Of a stretch of DNA of 64,000 nt, positions 33,701 through 43,738 are shown in pieces; position 1 is the stretch's first letter; every line of letters starts with the position of its first letter. The stretch spans positions 199,779 through 263,778 of the forward strand of contig NW_019091485.1 in NCBI RefSeq assembly GCF_001949145.1. The letters run 5' to 3'. The DNA comes from Acanthaster planci. Its lineage: Eukaryota; Echinodermata; Asteroidea; Valvatida; Acanthasteridae. The translations under genes were made by a program, and so were the position numbers. Under the pieces are notes generated by a model, which made no database searches, was not told the origin of the DNA, and saw only the letters and a list, made by a program, of their open reading frames with translations.

Positions 33701-36700
33701 CAAAAACATGTACATGTAACAGGATCAGCAGTCATGCAAAATTATGGGCCGCATTCGAAGGCACAGGGCGCGAAATCGATTTTTCGGAATCGAAATTACC
33801 AATGGCTGACTATGACTTTTATGTCATATTTGCTGCTTTTCACCAGAGCTATTTCATCAGGCGGCACATGCACTTTTTATACAGAGCAACGACAAGTGGT
33901 TGTAGCAGAGCGGTGATTTTCAAACTGTCGCTGGTACTCACGCTGTTGTCCTAAGGCACAGTTTGCCGTTGGCTCCATTTCGCAATAAATTGTGCATGAA
34001 ACGCAGAGGACAAAAGGCACAGTGAGTAGGTGATAGTGCCACGTTCAGTACTCTATACGTTCGTGCCCTCGTGAACGCGTTGACAGTAGGTCACCCGAAA
34101 ACAAAATTCATCCGATAAGAACTCAAATCAGAAATTACCAGCACACATTAACAGGCTGGCATGCATGGTGGGTGCCAGTGTTGTTTTCCGATATTTTGCG
34201 ACCAACATTAATTTTTAATCACCTTCAATGCTTGGAATAATCAGGGGAAGACCACAGAGTAGGCCTAATTCAGCTCCACGTTTACACAAAATATGCCAGC
34301 AAAAGTCCCCCACATTTTTAACTTCCATACATTACAAGAAGTACATAATGAGTTTTGACCAAATCATCTTAATATGAAAGAGTTAGACCGTTCTCAAAAC
34401 GTACATGTCTACGTTCTACGTTGCACACCGACAATTAAGCCACGACAGACAAATTTTCTGAAATTTAGATCCGCCGAAATATCACAACACAAAAATGTCG
34501 AACATGCATTTAGTCCTGGCTTCTTTCTTTATCAATTCATGACAATATTATATTTTAGGAAAGCGTTCATATTCAAACTACGTGTCCTCCTCTTTACAAA
34601 ACCTATCGAATTGGGTAGCATGCTCGTGATTTATCTTTATGGAGGCAACGGAGTACATACGTGTGGTTTAATTTTATTGCATTTATGCAAATTTAATGTG
34701 AAAACTCGAGACAGAACCGGAAGGAAATTATAATTTAGATCTCTTTGCAGATTCGATGTCCTAGTTTAGTGTTATGAATAGTTACTGTTACAAAATATCT
34801 TTACATTTAAATGTAAATATATTTTGTAACAGTAACTATGCATAAATGCATTTATTGAACTATTGTCTTTAATGAGAAGAAATAATCATGATCGCCTACA
34901 GTTGGAAGTACATTGTAATTCTGTGTAACTAAATGCCAAGACGAAAAATGATCTCTAAGTAATGAAGCCATCAGAAGTTCACAAGCCAAGCTACATATTA
35001 TTGGCTTTAAGCATAATTCTTGGATATGTATAGGTATTATGGAAGGTTTTCGATGACTTTCACATTTTCACTTGCTTAGCTTTTCCACAAGTAATTGCCA
35101 AATTGATGCTTTGAGACACATTTTGTTTTGCATCAGTCGTCTACAGTGCATTCTATTATCATAAGATCACGTGCCTTTGTGTGGCTGGCAAAGGATGAAG
35201 GTTGGATCCTTTCCTGTTGACCCAGACAGGATACAGTCTGCATGTACTCCAGAGAGGGAAAGCAAAAGCACAACACGGGCATCTCATAAATCGTACAATA
35301 CGCATAACTTTCCCTTTCGGTTTTTCCACAGCGTGGGAAAGTTTATCGTCAGACCAGAGTCAGTGGAGCTCCAGGCAGCGATCAGTCAGACACGGATGAA
35401 CGTGGCACCGGCGACTGGTGTCTGTGGCCCAAGCATCTCTGAACCTCCTGTAACTATGTGTCCCACCATCGAACAGTGGTGTGACAACAGCCTGGAAACT
35501 ATAGACACAGCCCCTCGAGTTCCCTCGCTAAAGTGTGACACGTCGACAACCGGATCGACCAGTGAGCGGCGTCTCTCCAACTCGCTCACCTCCGCGGGGG
35601 TTCCTTCGGCGTGTACTCGCACCAGGTCCCACAGGGGAGAGGACTCTTGCCACAGAGACAGCAAGTGCATCACCTGCCGGGAGAAGCCTCCTCCGAACCA
35701 GGTCTGCACAGCCTTACCTGTCGGAGAGCGCAACGAACTGGACGAGGCGTTGTACAGGTGCGCTGTGGGTTCTATCCTCGGCATGCGATCGCTTACTTCC
35801 CAGGTTAACGGACACGCCAAGAGCTCGACTCTCCAGTCTCCTCAACCCGTGCCATTGCAAACACAGGCGACGAATACTCTTGAAAATCCATTTTCAAAGG
35901 TCTCTGCAGGGCTAAAGTCAGCCAATACTTCGAGAGACAACTCGCTGTCAGCACAGAGAAGAATGGCGATGGCGAGGAAAGAACGACAGCGGGAAGAAGC
36001 GTACCTCAGCTCGTCAAGCGAATCTTCTAGCGACTCCGAGGGGAAAATCCAGCGGAAACGACGACGGAAAGTGGCCCGAAAGTCCATCAGCGGTGCACCG
36101 CCGAACCGCATTTGCACAGCAGTACCACTTATGGACAGGACCCTGCCTCTACCCTGTCTGACTAAAGATCTGGACTTTGGAAGTTACTTCGACGAGAATG
36201 AACCATCAGGTCAGCAGCTACTCAGCCCAGTGGGAGAGTTCCCGCAATGTCTACCGAGTCCTGTGTCACTGGAACGCCTGTCTTCACCAGAACCACAATC
36301 GTCAGCATCGGAACATCCGGAATACTCCAGCTCAAGCTATAGCGACCTGTCTGACTTTGAATCCATCCCCCCTCCAGCTTCTTCCAACTGTCGTTATCTT
36401 CCACACACCTCGAGAACTGATATCCCGGCAGTTGCTGTGTCGGGAAGAAACACCGCCACCGTAATTCACCGCCCAGTTTCACTGCTCCAACGACAATGCA
36501 GTATTCGCGGGGAGGCAGTTCCAGTGACGGACAACAATCCTACTCGCATCATGCGACATGGCAGACTCTATTCACTATGTACTCCCAGCTCCAACACCGA
36601 TTGCATGAAAGCACCCCAAGGTGGGTCGCCTAACGAGATGGCACCACATTCTTCCCAGACTATGCACCCAGCTGTAACCCAAGGTGTTCTCTCGTCTGTT

Positions 36701-37519
36701 CCCCTGCCCTTTGAACTTCAGCTCGAACCGGCGACGCTCAGTGACAACTCGGACAAGCAGGTTAAGTCCGGGGTTCAACGTGGCTTATCGTCTGCAGGCG
36801 ATGAGAACCGACAGAATCAAACCTGCGACATTCTCTCAAAATCACGCAGAATAGGCGAGATTTGCAGCTCCCCTGCGTCCCCATGGTCCGACAGCAGTCT
36901 GACGTCATCGCATCTCAACCAAACGTCACCATCAAATCAGCCGATCTATCCACACCTGGATAAAGTGTCGAACAACTCTCGCGCGTTCGCCTGTACACAT
37001 GCGTCCTTTTGCTCGATAAATGTCAAGCCGGCGTATGCAGGGAACACCGTGGACAGGCATTCTTCCAACAGCCACGTTGGTTATACGCGTTCACAGCCTC
37101 CGCATGCGTCGAATACTGATACCAATAGACACGGCCGACCTCATTCAGTGCTCCATAACCATCAGGCCAACATGTCAGCGCACTTGGACCTCTATCCACC
37201 AAGCACACAAACAGGCCACCTAGATTGTCTTCATGCCAACAGTGGCGAGAAACCCGCAAATTCTGACCTGGTGCTTATGAGAAGCTTAGAAAGAGGACCT
37301 CCGGCTGACAACATGCAGATTGGAGCATCTTACACTGAGGCACACCAGCATCATAACGTCGACCTTCATGCGCAAGCGTCTCATCATTACACCGCTGTGG
37401 CCCAGCCGCCCGAAAGATGGTGCACATCCGCAGCGGACGTTGCATACAAGTGGACAGTGAATGTCAATAATCCTGAACAATTTTCATCCTTTGGGAATAT
37501 ACCTCCGTGCAATTACTGA
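30412..37519 (+). CDS. Divergent paired-class homeobox gene, three coding exons, about 997 residues
   Basis: A transcription factor, inferred nuclear and DNA-binding. The homeodomain is at residues 67-126, with the invariant positions R5, F8, L16, F20, W48, F49, N51 and R53 and glutamine at position 50 (WFQNRRAKYKR). The intron between homeodomain residues 46 and 47 (30748-31926) is typical of PRD-class genes. YPDGDLRAKIAQ in helix 1-2 also fits that class, but the domain is divergent, and I cannot choose between Mix/Sebox, Nobox or an orphan family. A basic run (DRKRKRSRRERTAR) precedes it. The large exon 3 encodes Ser/Pro/His-rich, probably disordered sequence with a second basic cluster (QRKRRRKVARKS), a Ser/Glu acidic tract and a twice-used PPNxxCTAxP motif. 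No paired box or OAR motif is seen. Most PRD-class proteins are far shorter. Confidence 0.88.
31927..32396 (+). CDS. Homeobox gene exon 2: homeodomain helix 3 and linker
   Basis: A 470-bp exon, acceptor TTACCTAG, donor GTAAAT, phase 0 to phase 2. It begins IWFQNRRAKYKRQQREGG, the recognition helix with N51, and continues into a Pro/Ser/Asn-rich linker (SPLVTYEFGQPSSMDYIPPQ). The open frame continues just one codon past the donor to a TAA, which supports the splice. Confidence 0.87.
32397..35331 (+). other. Second intron of the homeobox gene
   Basis: A 2.9-kb intron, AT-rich. It contains the 74-bp palindrome at 34772-34845 and TACATGTACATGTA words near 32550 and 33705. The open frames here (for example 33643-33954 and 34374-34733) lack motifs and are taken as chance. 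Confidence 0.6.
34772..34845. repeat. 74-bp near-perfect palindrome
   Basis: Arms such as TTATGAATAGTTACTGTTAC and its reverse complement GTAACAGTAACTATGCATAA meet at ACATTTAAATGT with only about two mismatched pairs. It would form a long hairpin or cruciform. No spacer or coding sequence is present. It is probably a minimal fold-back MITE. Confidence 0.8.
35332..37519 (+). CDS. Homeobox gene exon 3: long C-terminal region
   Basis: A 2188-bp coding exon. The acceptor TTTCGGTTTTTCCACAG at 35331 supplies exactly the one base needed after phase 2. The frame runs 729 codons to TGA at 37517. Features are PPNQVCTALP at about 35689-35719, a Ser/Glu tract (YLSSSSESSSDSEGK) near 36003, basic QRKRRRKVARKS near 36050, PPNRICTAVP at about 36098-36127 with LDFGSYFDENE just after, and His/Ser/Pro-rich sequence to the end. 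I know no globular domain in it. Confidence 0.85.
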
Positions 37520-39718
37520 AATTAAACCGATCTGCCTAAGTCTAATCTAGATTTTTGAAACGTAAGCTACTTCACTAGAATAGCAAACGTTCTCTGTCTT
37601 TCCTACCTGACTTCCAGTGGTCCTTTTTGACTTCTCATTTATTTAGCTACATTTTGGGGGGTTCGTTGACCGAAAAGCAGTTAAATCCCCCCTCATAGTT
37701 GGCGGCATAGTGACAGATTTTGTTGACATCTTGTATGCTTATAAAGTTACCGAGTCTTAGGCTTTAGTTTTGCTTGCCTTAAATTCGAAAGAACACACAC
37801 TTCGTTATAATCGTCACTACAAATTCACGTCCAGGATTTATTAGTCTTCGCAGGCAATGAACTTTCTACTCCATCCACCCTTCGTTCGAAAAATTGAACC
37901 ACCCTGGAGTACAAAAATTAAGTTATTCAGGATGGAGCACTGATGATGTCAGAAAATAAACGGAGCAGCAGGGGCGAATCCAGGAGTTTGTCATATGAAA
38001 TAAATGTTAGAAAGTGGGGTGGGCAATTTTTAGGACCAGGTGTGGTGACAATGCTTTGGTTCCTTTGCCTTTAAAACGTCGGATTCAGGACGCGGCCGTT
38101 TGAAAGACCCCAAAAGTCCTGATCAATGTTACAAGGGTTTTAGACATGGACAATGTTGAGTTCTAAGTATTATGTGAAGACAGAGCTGAACGTCTTTAAG
38201 TTGTTAATGCAAATGTTAGAGTGGGACTTCACAATTGGGCCGATCGGTAAGTGGGTGCAGAAGAAACTTTTTGGCCCTATTGTTGTGTCTATCCATCAGC
38301 TGCCTTCAAAATTTATGATTTCGATTATGTTACCACAAAAAGGGAGTATTTCCATTTTATATTTTCAGTTCACTTTACCGTCAGAATACTTGATTACATA
38401 AATATTCCATATTCGAATAATCTGTTTTACTGAATTATCAAATGATTCGGCAACCCAAGCTGTAGCATGTTATGTTCTTTTCTTTTAACTTTAATACACT
38501 TTTACATGTCCATGTCACGCTTAGGTGATCCTGTATCGCTCGTTCATTTATGTCTTTCTCTTATGTCTTTAAAATTCTGGCAAATTTTAGTTTTACATGT
38601 CCGCATCTTTTTCGTATATTTTAACTGTTCTTTTCAAGTATTTTTCTTACAAGGAGATCCAAAAGCTTTTCAGTATGTGTAAGCAAAACCTTGAACTCAC
38701 AATATATCCATAAACACTTTAACATTTGTAACTACAGTACACATATTTTGAACTGTATTTCCCGAGGATAATTGACGTAGAAATTTATGACATTTTTTAA
38801 TAGGCCTACATGTAGAGACTTAGCCTTGTCTCAAGGTACCATTTGACAATAACTTTTTACTATTTGCCACGATACTGGTTTCGTTGGATGGGTTTTCAAA
38901 GACTCCAATTTTTGTAAAATAAATATTACCCAAATTACAATAAAAAGCAAGTATAACTCCTCTGCTCATTCTTTGTTGTACTACCATAATTATATTTCAA
39001 TTTCTCTTTGCCAGCCGCATTCTTTTAATCAGCACTCACTGACGGTTACAAAATTAGCAAAACAAAGAAATTTGTTTGCAAACTTCATGAAGCTAGGTCA
39101 GCATTTCACGAAGGAAGTTACTAGTATGTTTTTTCTAAGCATGAATTACTACCCTGATGTACACAACATTCTTGTCTTTTCTTGTTTTTTCCATTTTGAA
39201 GATCGCTTTCTTTAAATGATACAAAGAGTTATGTATTTCACGTGGATTATGTTCAAACCTAACATTTTTATAGTCATGATCATACATGGATATAATCTGG
39301 CTGTGTTCTGTCCAACACACCAAAAATGAAAAGATCAAAATTTCTGCAACAAATGCAAGGGTTTAACCCCAAAACATCTTTTAAGGTTTAAAACAAGCAA
39401 AGCTTTTTATGCTAATCAAGGTAAGCAACATTACCCAAGTTGCAACTGGAATGCACAGCATATCATGCATAAACTGCAAGTTTACCTTCAGGCTCTGGAC
39501 AATGACTGACCCAGAAGTCAGGATCTTATGCTTGGTAAAAAGATACTGAGAATTTATGTACATTCTTTAAACTTTATAAGTTAATCTGATATACCGGTAG
39601 AAGTAAATTCCAACTGCAGTATGATCTGGACAATTACCACAGTAAAATATGCCCCATTTTAGACTGAAAATAGGCTTAATACTGAGAAAATTGATCCTTC
39701 CACAATTTCCTTGGTTTC
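37520..39718. other. Convergent intergenic region: homeobox 3' UTR and CYB561D2 3' side
   Basis: AATAAA at 37955-37960 is a plausible homeobox polyadenylation signal. I could not find a clear minus-strand AATAAA close to the CYB561D2 stop. The two genes face each other tail to tail. Otherwise the stretch is AT-rich with no supported gene. Confidence 0.5.
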
Positions 39719-40237
39719 TCAGTACTGTTGTGAGGGCTTCTTGAGTGATTTTGGCAGGTAAGCTTGAGTGACCTGGTTCATAATGACCAGTGAGAGCCAG
39801 GCGACGGTGGCGATGCAGAAATACCAGGCTGTCCCATGGGCCGTGGACCAGAACCAGTTGGTGAAGAGGCCCAGCGTCAGCGTGGTGCAGGCCAGTGTGA
39901 AGAGCACCAGGCCCGAAGTGGCGTGGTACAGCTTGAGGTCAGCCGGCTTGGCCAGGCCAGCTGTCAGTTTAGGGTACAGGAGGGTGGAGCCGGCTGTGGC
40001 CTGCAGGCAGGTGTAGACCACTGTGCAGATCCCGCACAGCCCATGCCAGCTGGTGAAATGGGGCTTGCCGTAGCGCTCCTTGTTGACCACGATGATAGCC
40101 AGCCCTGCCAGGGCACACAACACAGCTGTGGTGTTGGTGATCCAGTGATAGGTCACCTTCATCTTGCGTGTAGCCTTGGGGACCAAGTTACTGTCCGGGG
40201 AGAAGAACAGGATGGCCTCTGTCATCAGTAGAGCAAA
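39719..40237 (-). CDS. CYB561D2: CYB561D2 exon 3, helices 2-6 and stop
   Basis: 172 codons plus TGA (39719-39721), acceptor GCCTTGCTACAG. It begins FALLMTEAILFFSPDSNL and ends in VTQAYLPKSLKKPSQQY. It holds heme histidines two to four and five hydrophobic helices, ending in a basic tail. The open frame upstream of 40237 is intronic. Confidence 0.94.
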   Translation of the reverse strand, partial: FALLMTEAILFFSPDSNLVPKATRKMKVTYHWITNTTAVLCALAGLAIIVVNKERYGKPHFTSWHGLCGICTVVYTCLQATAGSTLLYPKLTAGLAKPADLKLYHATSGLVLFTLACTTLTLGLFTNWFWSTAHGTAWYFCIATVAWLSLVIMNQVTQAYLPKSLKKPSQQY

Positions 40238-43200
40238 CTGTAGCAAGGCAAAGCAAAAAAAGGAATGTTCCATTACATGTATGCATGGAAGGGTGGATGG
40301 GGGGCCAATAGGGGCCAGAATGCCACCTCCCACAGGAAATGCGCTATTTTTTCAAATGAAATTGAAAGACAATTTTCTAGGAATTAGATGTTACTTCCTA
40401 TCTTTCCAAAAGGATGAAAAAGCCTCTAAATTTATCCTCATTCAACAGAAATTACTAAATGTTAGCGCCCTTCCCCCCCCAAAAAAACAGCTTGTTCTGT
40501 ATCTGCCCTTCCGTACATGTGTACATACATGCACAGTCAACTTGCATGATAAGGTTCCTGGTTATAACCCTTTGGATCTTTTCTTGGTTCCAGGTTTTTT
40601 TTGCGATACGAAGTAGGCAATTCTGTGAATTCAGGGTCATAAAGTGTGGCATTTTTTCTTCTTCAAACTGGAGTTTTTTACTTGGCATCCCAGGAATGCA
40701 ATGTTATGTGCCAGCAAATCCCAACAAATTAAAAATTATACTTGAAGCTTGAGAGGAAGACAGCACAATAACTCCAGTCAAGAATTATGTTAGTTCAAAG
40801 TCAGCAGGGATATCTTGTGCTTTACACACTGGTTACAAGATTTCTGTAATCTTTCAAAGTCTCAGAGAACGAAATACAATCACAGACAGACAACTGAAAG
40901 AACAACTGGCAATAAAACTATCACTTACAGCAATTGACATCAGCACAGGATGCCAGGAAAAGAGGCCTGTCATTGTAACCAAAGAAAAAATGCATTGCGA
41001 TCAAAACATCTAAAAACTTATGAGATACACTATTTATAATGTACACTTAAAAATAATGAAAAAATGACCTTTGAAGGGTTCATATTTCTTTCAGCTGCGC
41101 ACACAATGTGAAGTTTTAATGTCGCAATCAAATTTTTACCTTTCGCTGATGTGAATTAATCCACAACCTATTGCTTCTAAATTTAGACAGCGTACATGTA
41201 CATGTAAGTTAACTACTGAGCTTAGCAGTATCAGTTAACTGGTTTGAACTTGTACCCATCAGCAAAGGGAAACTCAACATTTAAGGTCCCATGTAATGTT
41301 GCATTCTCAAAAAGTCCTTATATCTGCACCATTTAGCTTGATTTTCAACTTTCCATTTGCCATTTTCAAGAGCATTTTCATACTTATATATATTATATAT
41401 TATATATATTTTACGACGAGAAAATTAAGTTTTGATGTTTTAAGAAAAAATGTGCTGCCTTAGGAAGAAAACTCAATGTTACAGTACGTTCAGCACCAAA
41501 ATATGCCCAAATTTAGGATAATTAGAGTTGCTGACATAATATTTCTCTTTTGTGATTTCTGTTGTTTCAGCGAATAGCAGGTGAGTGACCTGGAGTTTTC
41601 TCACTGTGAAACATTTTTGGCGGAAAAAATTTTAGAAACAGTTCCTTCCTAAAATGACATCGAGCAACAGTGCCCTTATTTGTCAGGGAAAGCACAAAAT
41701 TTTTATGTTAAAGAAAGGACCATTAACCATGCATTAAGGAGAAGAAAAATAGTTTTCATAAGCAATAGGTTTGAGAGTGCTCTTAAGACTCACATTTATT
41801 TGGCACATTTACATGGATACTCTTCTTCAGTGTGTATTAATGGCAGTTGGCCTATTTGACATCCCTTTTAATTTAAATGAAGCCAAAAGTGCACTTTTAA
41901 TAAATAAAGTGCACAAAATAAATAATCAATTTCTTGTGCACAAACCGATGTTAACGTTGAGGTTTTCTTATGCATCTGACAAGCACAGCAAGCATGAAAA
42001 CAAAACGGTAGCAAGATTATGTAGTAGAAAATACCCTATAACATGGTGACACAATACTGAAAATGGGTTCATTGAGATACAAAGTAGTCTGAGTAACTAG
42101 GCCTACTGCTAACCATGTCCAAATGTTAAAGAGAGCTGATTTGTAGAGTCTTAATGTTAGACCTAGCCTAATAAGGTCGGGGACCAAGGCTTGGTCTAGC
42201 AATGCTGTGCCATTGATTGATTGACCAATGCAGACATCATTTTTTTCTAAGGAAATTTCAAAAGTCTCTGAGATTGCCATTCCAGACACTATTCTGGAAA
42301 ACCCACACACAAATCATAAAATTTGCAAAATGAGACTGATGAAGAAATTTACAGCCATCCAAAAAGCTTAACCGAAACTTGTTTTCTTCGCCAAAAAAGT
42401 TGTTTCTTGTTTTTTGGTAGTCTGCAACATTTATAATGAAGGGCTAGGAGCCAGTCTAATATTTGCCACAGCCATACAGGCCACATCTTCCAAGGAAAAA
42501 ATAAAAACACACGGCAATCATAAATATGTGGTCCTTCATGCTGTCCTTGAAATCAATGAACATAATGAATACCAATATTTTAATATATAAAGCAAGTTCA
42601 GCAAAAACTCCAAGTTTCTCTAGACCATTTTTTGGCTGAATTTGCTTACCTAGTGGTAAGCCTACGGTGAAAAAAAATGGCACTGCCTCCAAAGATTTAG
42701 CAGCAAAATCTAAAGTGATGCACAAATGTATGGACACCTAGCCATGCTAGCATTAAATTAGAGATTTAAAAGTTTGATTGATGAAGATCAATGATTGTTG
42801 CTTGATTAGGCAATTGTATCCACAGTCTATTAACATTGCTAGATCAAACCTTGGTCCCCGACCTGCTGTTACTAGGCTAGTTTTAATGGCCGTGGCCCCA
42901 ACTACATGTACTGTACATATGTACATGTGCTTGGGCTGGGCCCGCCCAACTACCATGACTATGGACTGTTTATAAGGCCATATTGCTGTTGGGGGTGTAA
43001 TAACAGTAGTTCACCCCCTACGGCCTACTAGCTGGGCTAGTGCTAGCCGACTAATTTTGCTCCATCGTGTCCATGGGCTGAGCATGCATGAGGGGGTTTG
43101 GCTAGTTCCTGGCAGTAATTACCGACCCCCAAAACTGTGGGGTCCGACGTCGACATCAGCCTTCGCTCCCGCAGCCGACCCCACAGTTCTGCCTTCTGGG

Positions 43201-43544
43201 GGTTGGCATAGCCCAGGTTGGACAACGTCTACATTGCATTGCGACTATGCAATGTAGACGTCGTCCAACCTTGGCTAGGTTGGCAGTACCTACTGCACTT
43301 ATTAACTAATCATACTGATCTAACCCAACTCACTTGAAAATGGCCAGGCCAAATAAATCATATATGAGACGAAGGAAATGGCTAAAATGTGTGCCGCCAT
43401 GCTGAAAAATGAACAAACTCGGCGGAAACACCCTTTTTTCCCCTTGGAAGCTGGCTTCAAATGATCTGGTTTCGCTGCATCAGCGGATTCCTCCTCCATA
43501 TCGTGTGTAGCGCCACCAAGAGTTTGGAAAACATGTATATTCAA
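39719..43544 (-). CDS. CYB561D2: Cytochrome b561 domain-containing protein 2, three exons
   Basis: A six-helix, di-heme membrane protein of the cytochrome b561 family. Family members pass electrons from ascorbate across endomembranes, and the D2 member is linked to ferric-chelate or monodehydroascorbate reduction. The spliced product is 240 residues from the ATG at 43499, or 255 from the ATG at 43544; human is about 222. The four heme-ligand histidines are present, numbered from the shorter start: H61 (SWHPVLM), H99 (TYHW), H133 (SWHG) and H173 (LYHATSG), with spacing 38, 34 and 40, close to the human protein. Other family landmarks are LMTEA.L.FSP, LLYPK and SLVIMNQV. It sits head to head with NPRL2, as in human 3p21.3. 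Confidence 0.95.
40929..40966 (-). CDS. CYB561D2: CYB561D2 exon 2, 38-bp microexon with first heme histidine
   Basis: On the minus strand the acceptor ACAATGACAG precedes codons for LFSWHPVLMSIA, and the donor is GTAAGTGA. Phase 1 in and phase 0 out fit both neighbours. It carries the first axial histidine. It is too short for gene finders that use ORF length and was found by homology. Confidence 0.9.
42164..42879. repeat. Terminal-inverted-repeat element in CYB561D2 intron
   Basis: The left arm, TAGCCTAATAAGGTCGGGGA through CCAAGG and TCTAGCAATGCT (42164-42206), is answered by AACATTGCTAGATCAAACC, TTGGTCCCCGACCTGCTG and TACTAGGCTA (42832-42879). The interior of about 625 bp has no transposase. 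I infer a non-autonomous DNA transposon. Confidence 0.7.
43202..43285. repeat. Hairpin close to CYB561D2 exon 1
   Basis: GGTTGGACAACGTCTACATT (with GCAT) pairs with ATGCAATGTAGACG.CGTCCAACC around the 7-base loop TGCGACT, and the arms extend outward to GTTGGC and GCCAAC with a few mismatches. It resembles a small-RNA precursor as much as a fold-back MITE. It sits about 50 bp beyond the donor of CYB561D2 exon 1. Confidence 0.7.
43334..43544 (-). CDS. CYB561D2: CYB561D2 exon 1
   Basis: It starts at an ATG at 43544 or, more likely by length, 43499 (MEEESADAAKPDHLKPASKG). It encodes a basic cytosolic leader and the first membrane helix (MAAHILAISFVSYMIYLAW), ending phase 1 at donor GTGAGT. The split Ser codon joins to exon 2 to give WPFSSLFSWHP, matching the human order SSLFSWHP. 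Confidence 0.9.
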
Positions 43545-43663
43545 CCCAGCAGTGGTCCATCATAATGTGGATGTATCAGCAGCGTGTTCTAACTGGTCTT
43601 TACCATAACGTTTAGCATGGTTAGGGCCTAAATTTAAGTTGCATCGGTAATTAGTGTGTGGCG
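43545..43663. promoter_or_regulatory. Putative bidirectional promoter, CYB561D2 and NPRL2
   Basis: Only 119 bp separate the outermost CYB561D2 ATG from the NPRL2 ATG, and 164 bp if the shorter CYB561D2 start is used. Both transcripts must start in or near this stretch. There is no TATA box at a sensible place and no strong CpG richness by eye. A shared promoter is inferred from the arrangement, and the human pair is organised in the same way. Confidence 0.7.
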
Positions 43664-43738
43664 ATGGCTACCGGAAAGTTAGAGTGCATTTTCTTCAGTG
43701 AATTTCATCCCACAGCAGGCCACAAGATTACGTACCAA
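43664..43738 (+). CDS. NPRL2: NPRL2 exon 1
   Basis: 25 codons from the ATG in GGCGATGGC to donor GTAAGC, phase 0. It encodes [19 protein letters not shown] and HKITYQ, matching human [20 protein letters not shown]. Confidence 0.95.

Larger units (their letters stand above)
40967..43333 (-). other. CYB561D2 intron 1
   Basis: A 2.4-kb intron. It holds the inverted-repeat element 42164-42879, the hairpin 43202-43285, an AT dinucleotide run near 41390-41412 and a fragment (41853-41900) of the dispersed repeat seen at 2070 and 60392. I see no further exon. Confidence 0.6.

Noticed and set aside
33643-34733. Open frames of 103 and 119 codons in the homeobox second intron
   Set aside because: No motif, no splice logic, AT-rich composition.
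35386-37480. Several open frames of 64-144 codons in other frames of the homeobox exon 3
   Set aside because: They are shadows of the long coding frame.
39768-40231. Plus-strand open frames of 82 and 131 codons opposite CYB561D2
   Set aside because: They are antisense shadows of CYB561D2 exon 3, which is strongly supported by homology.
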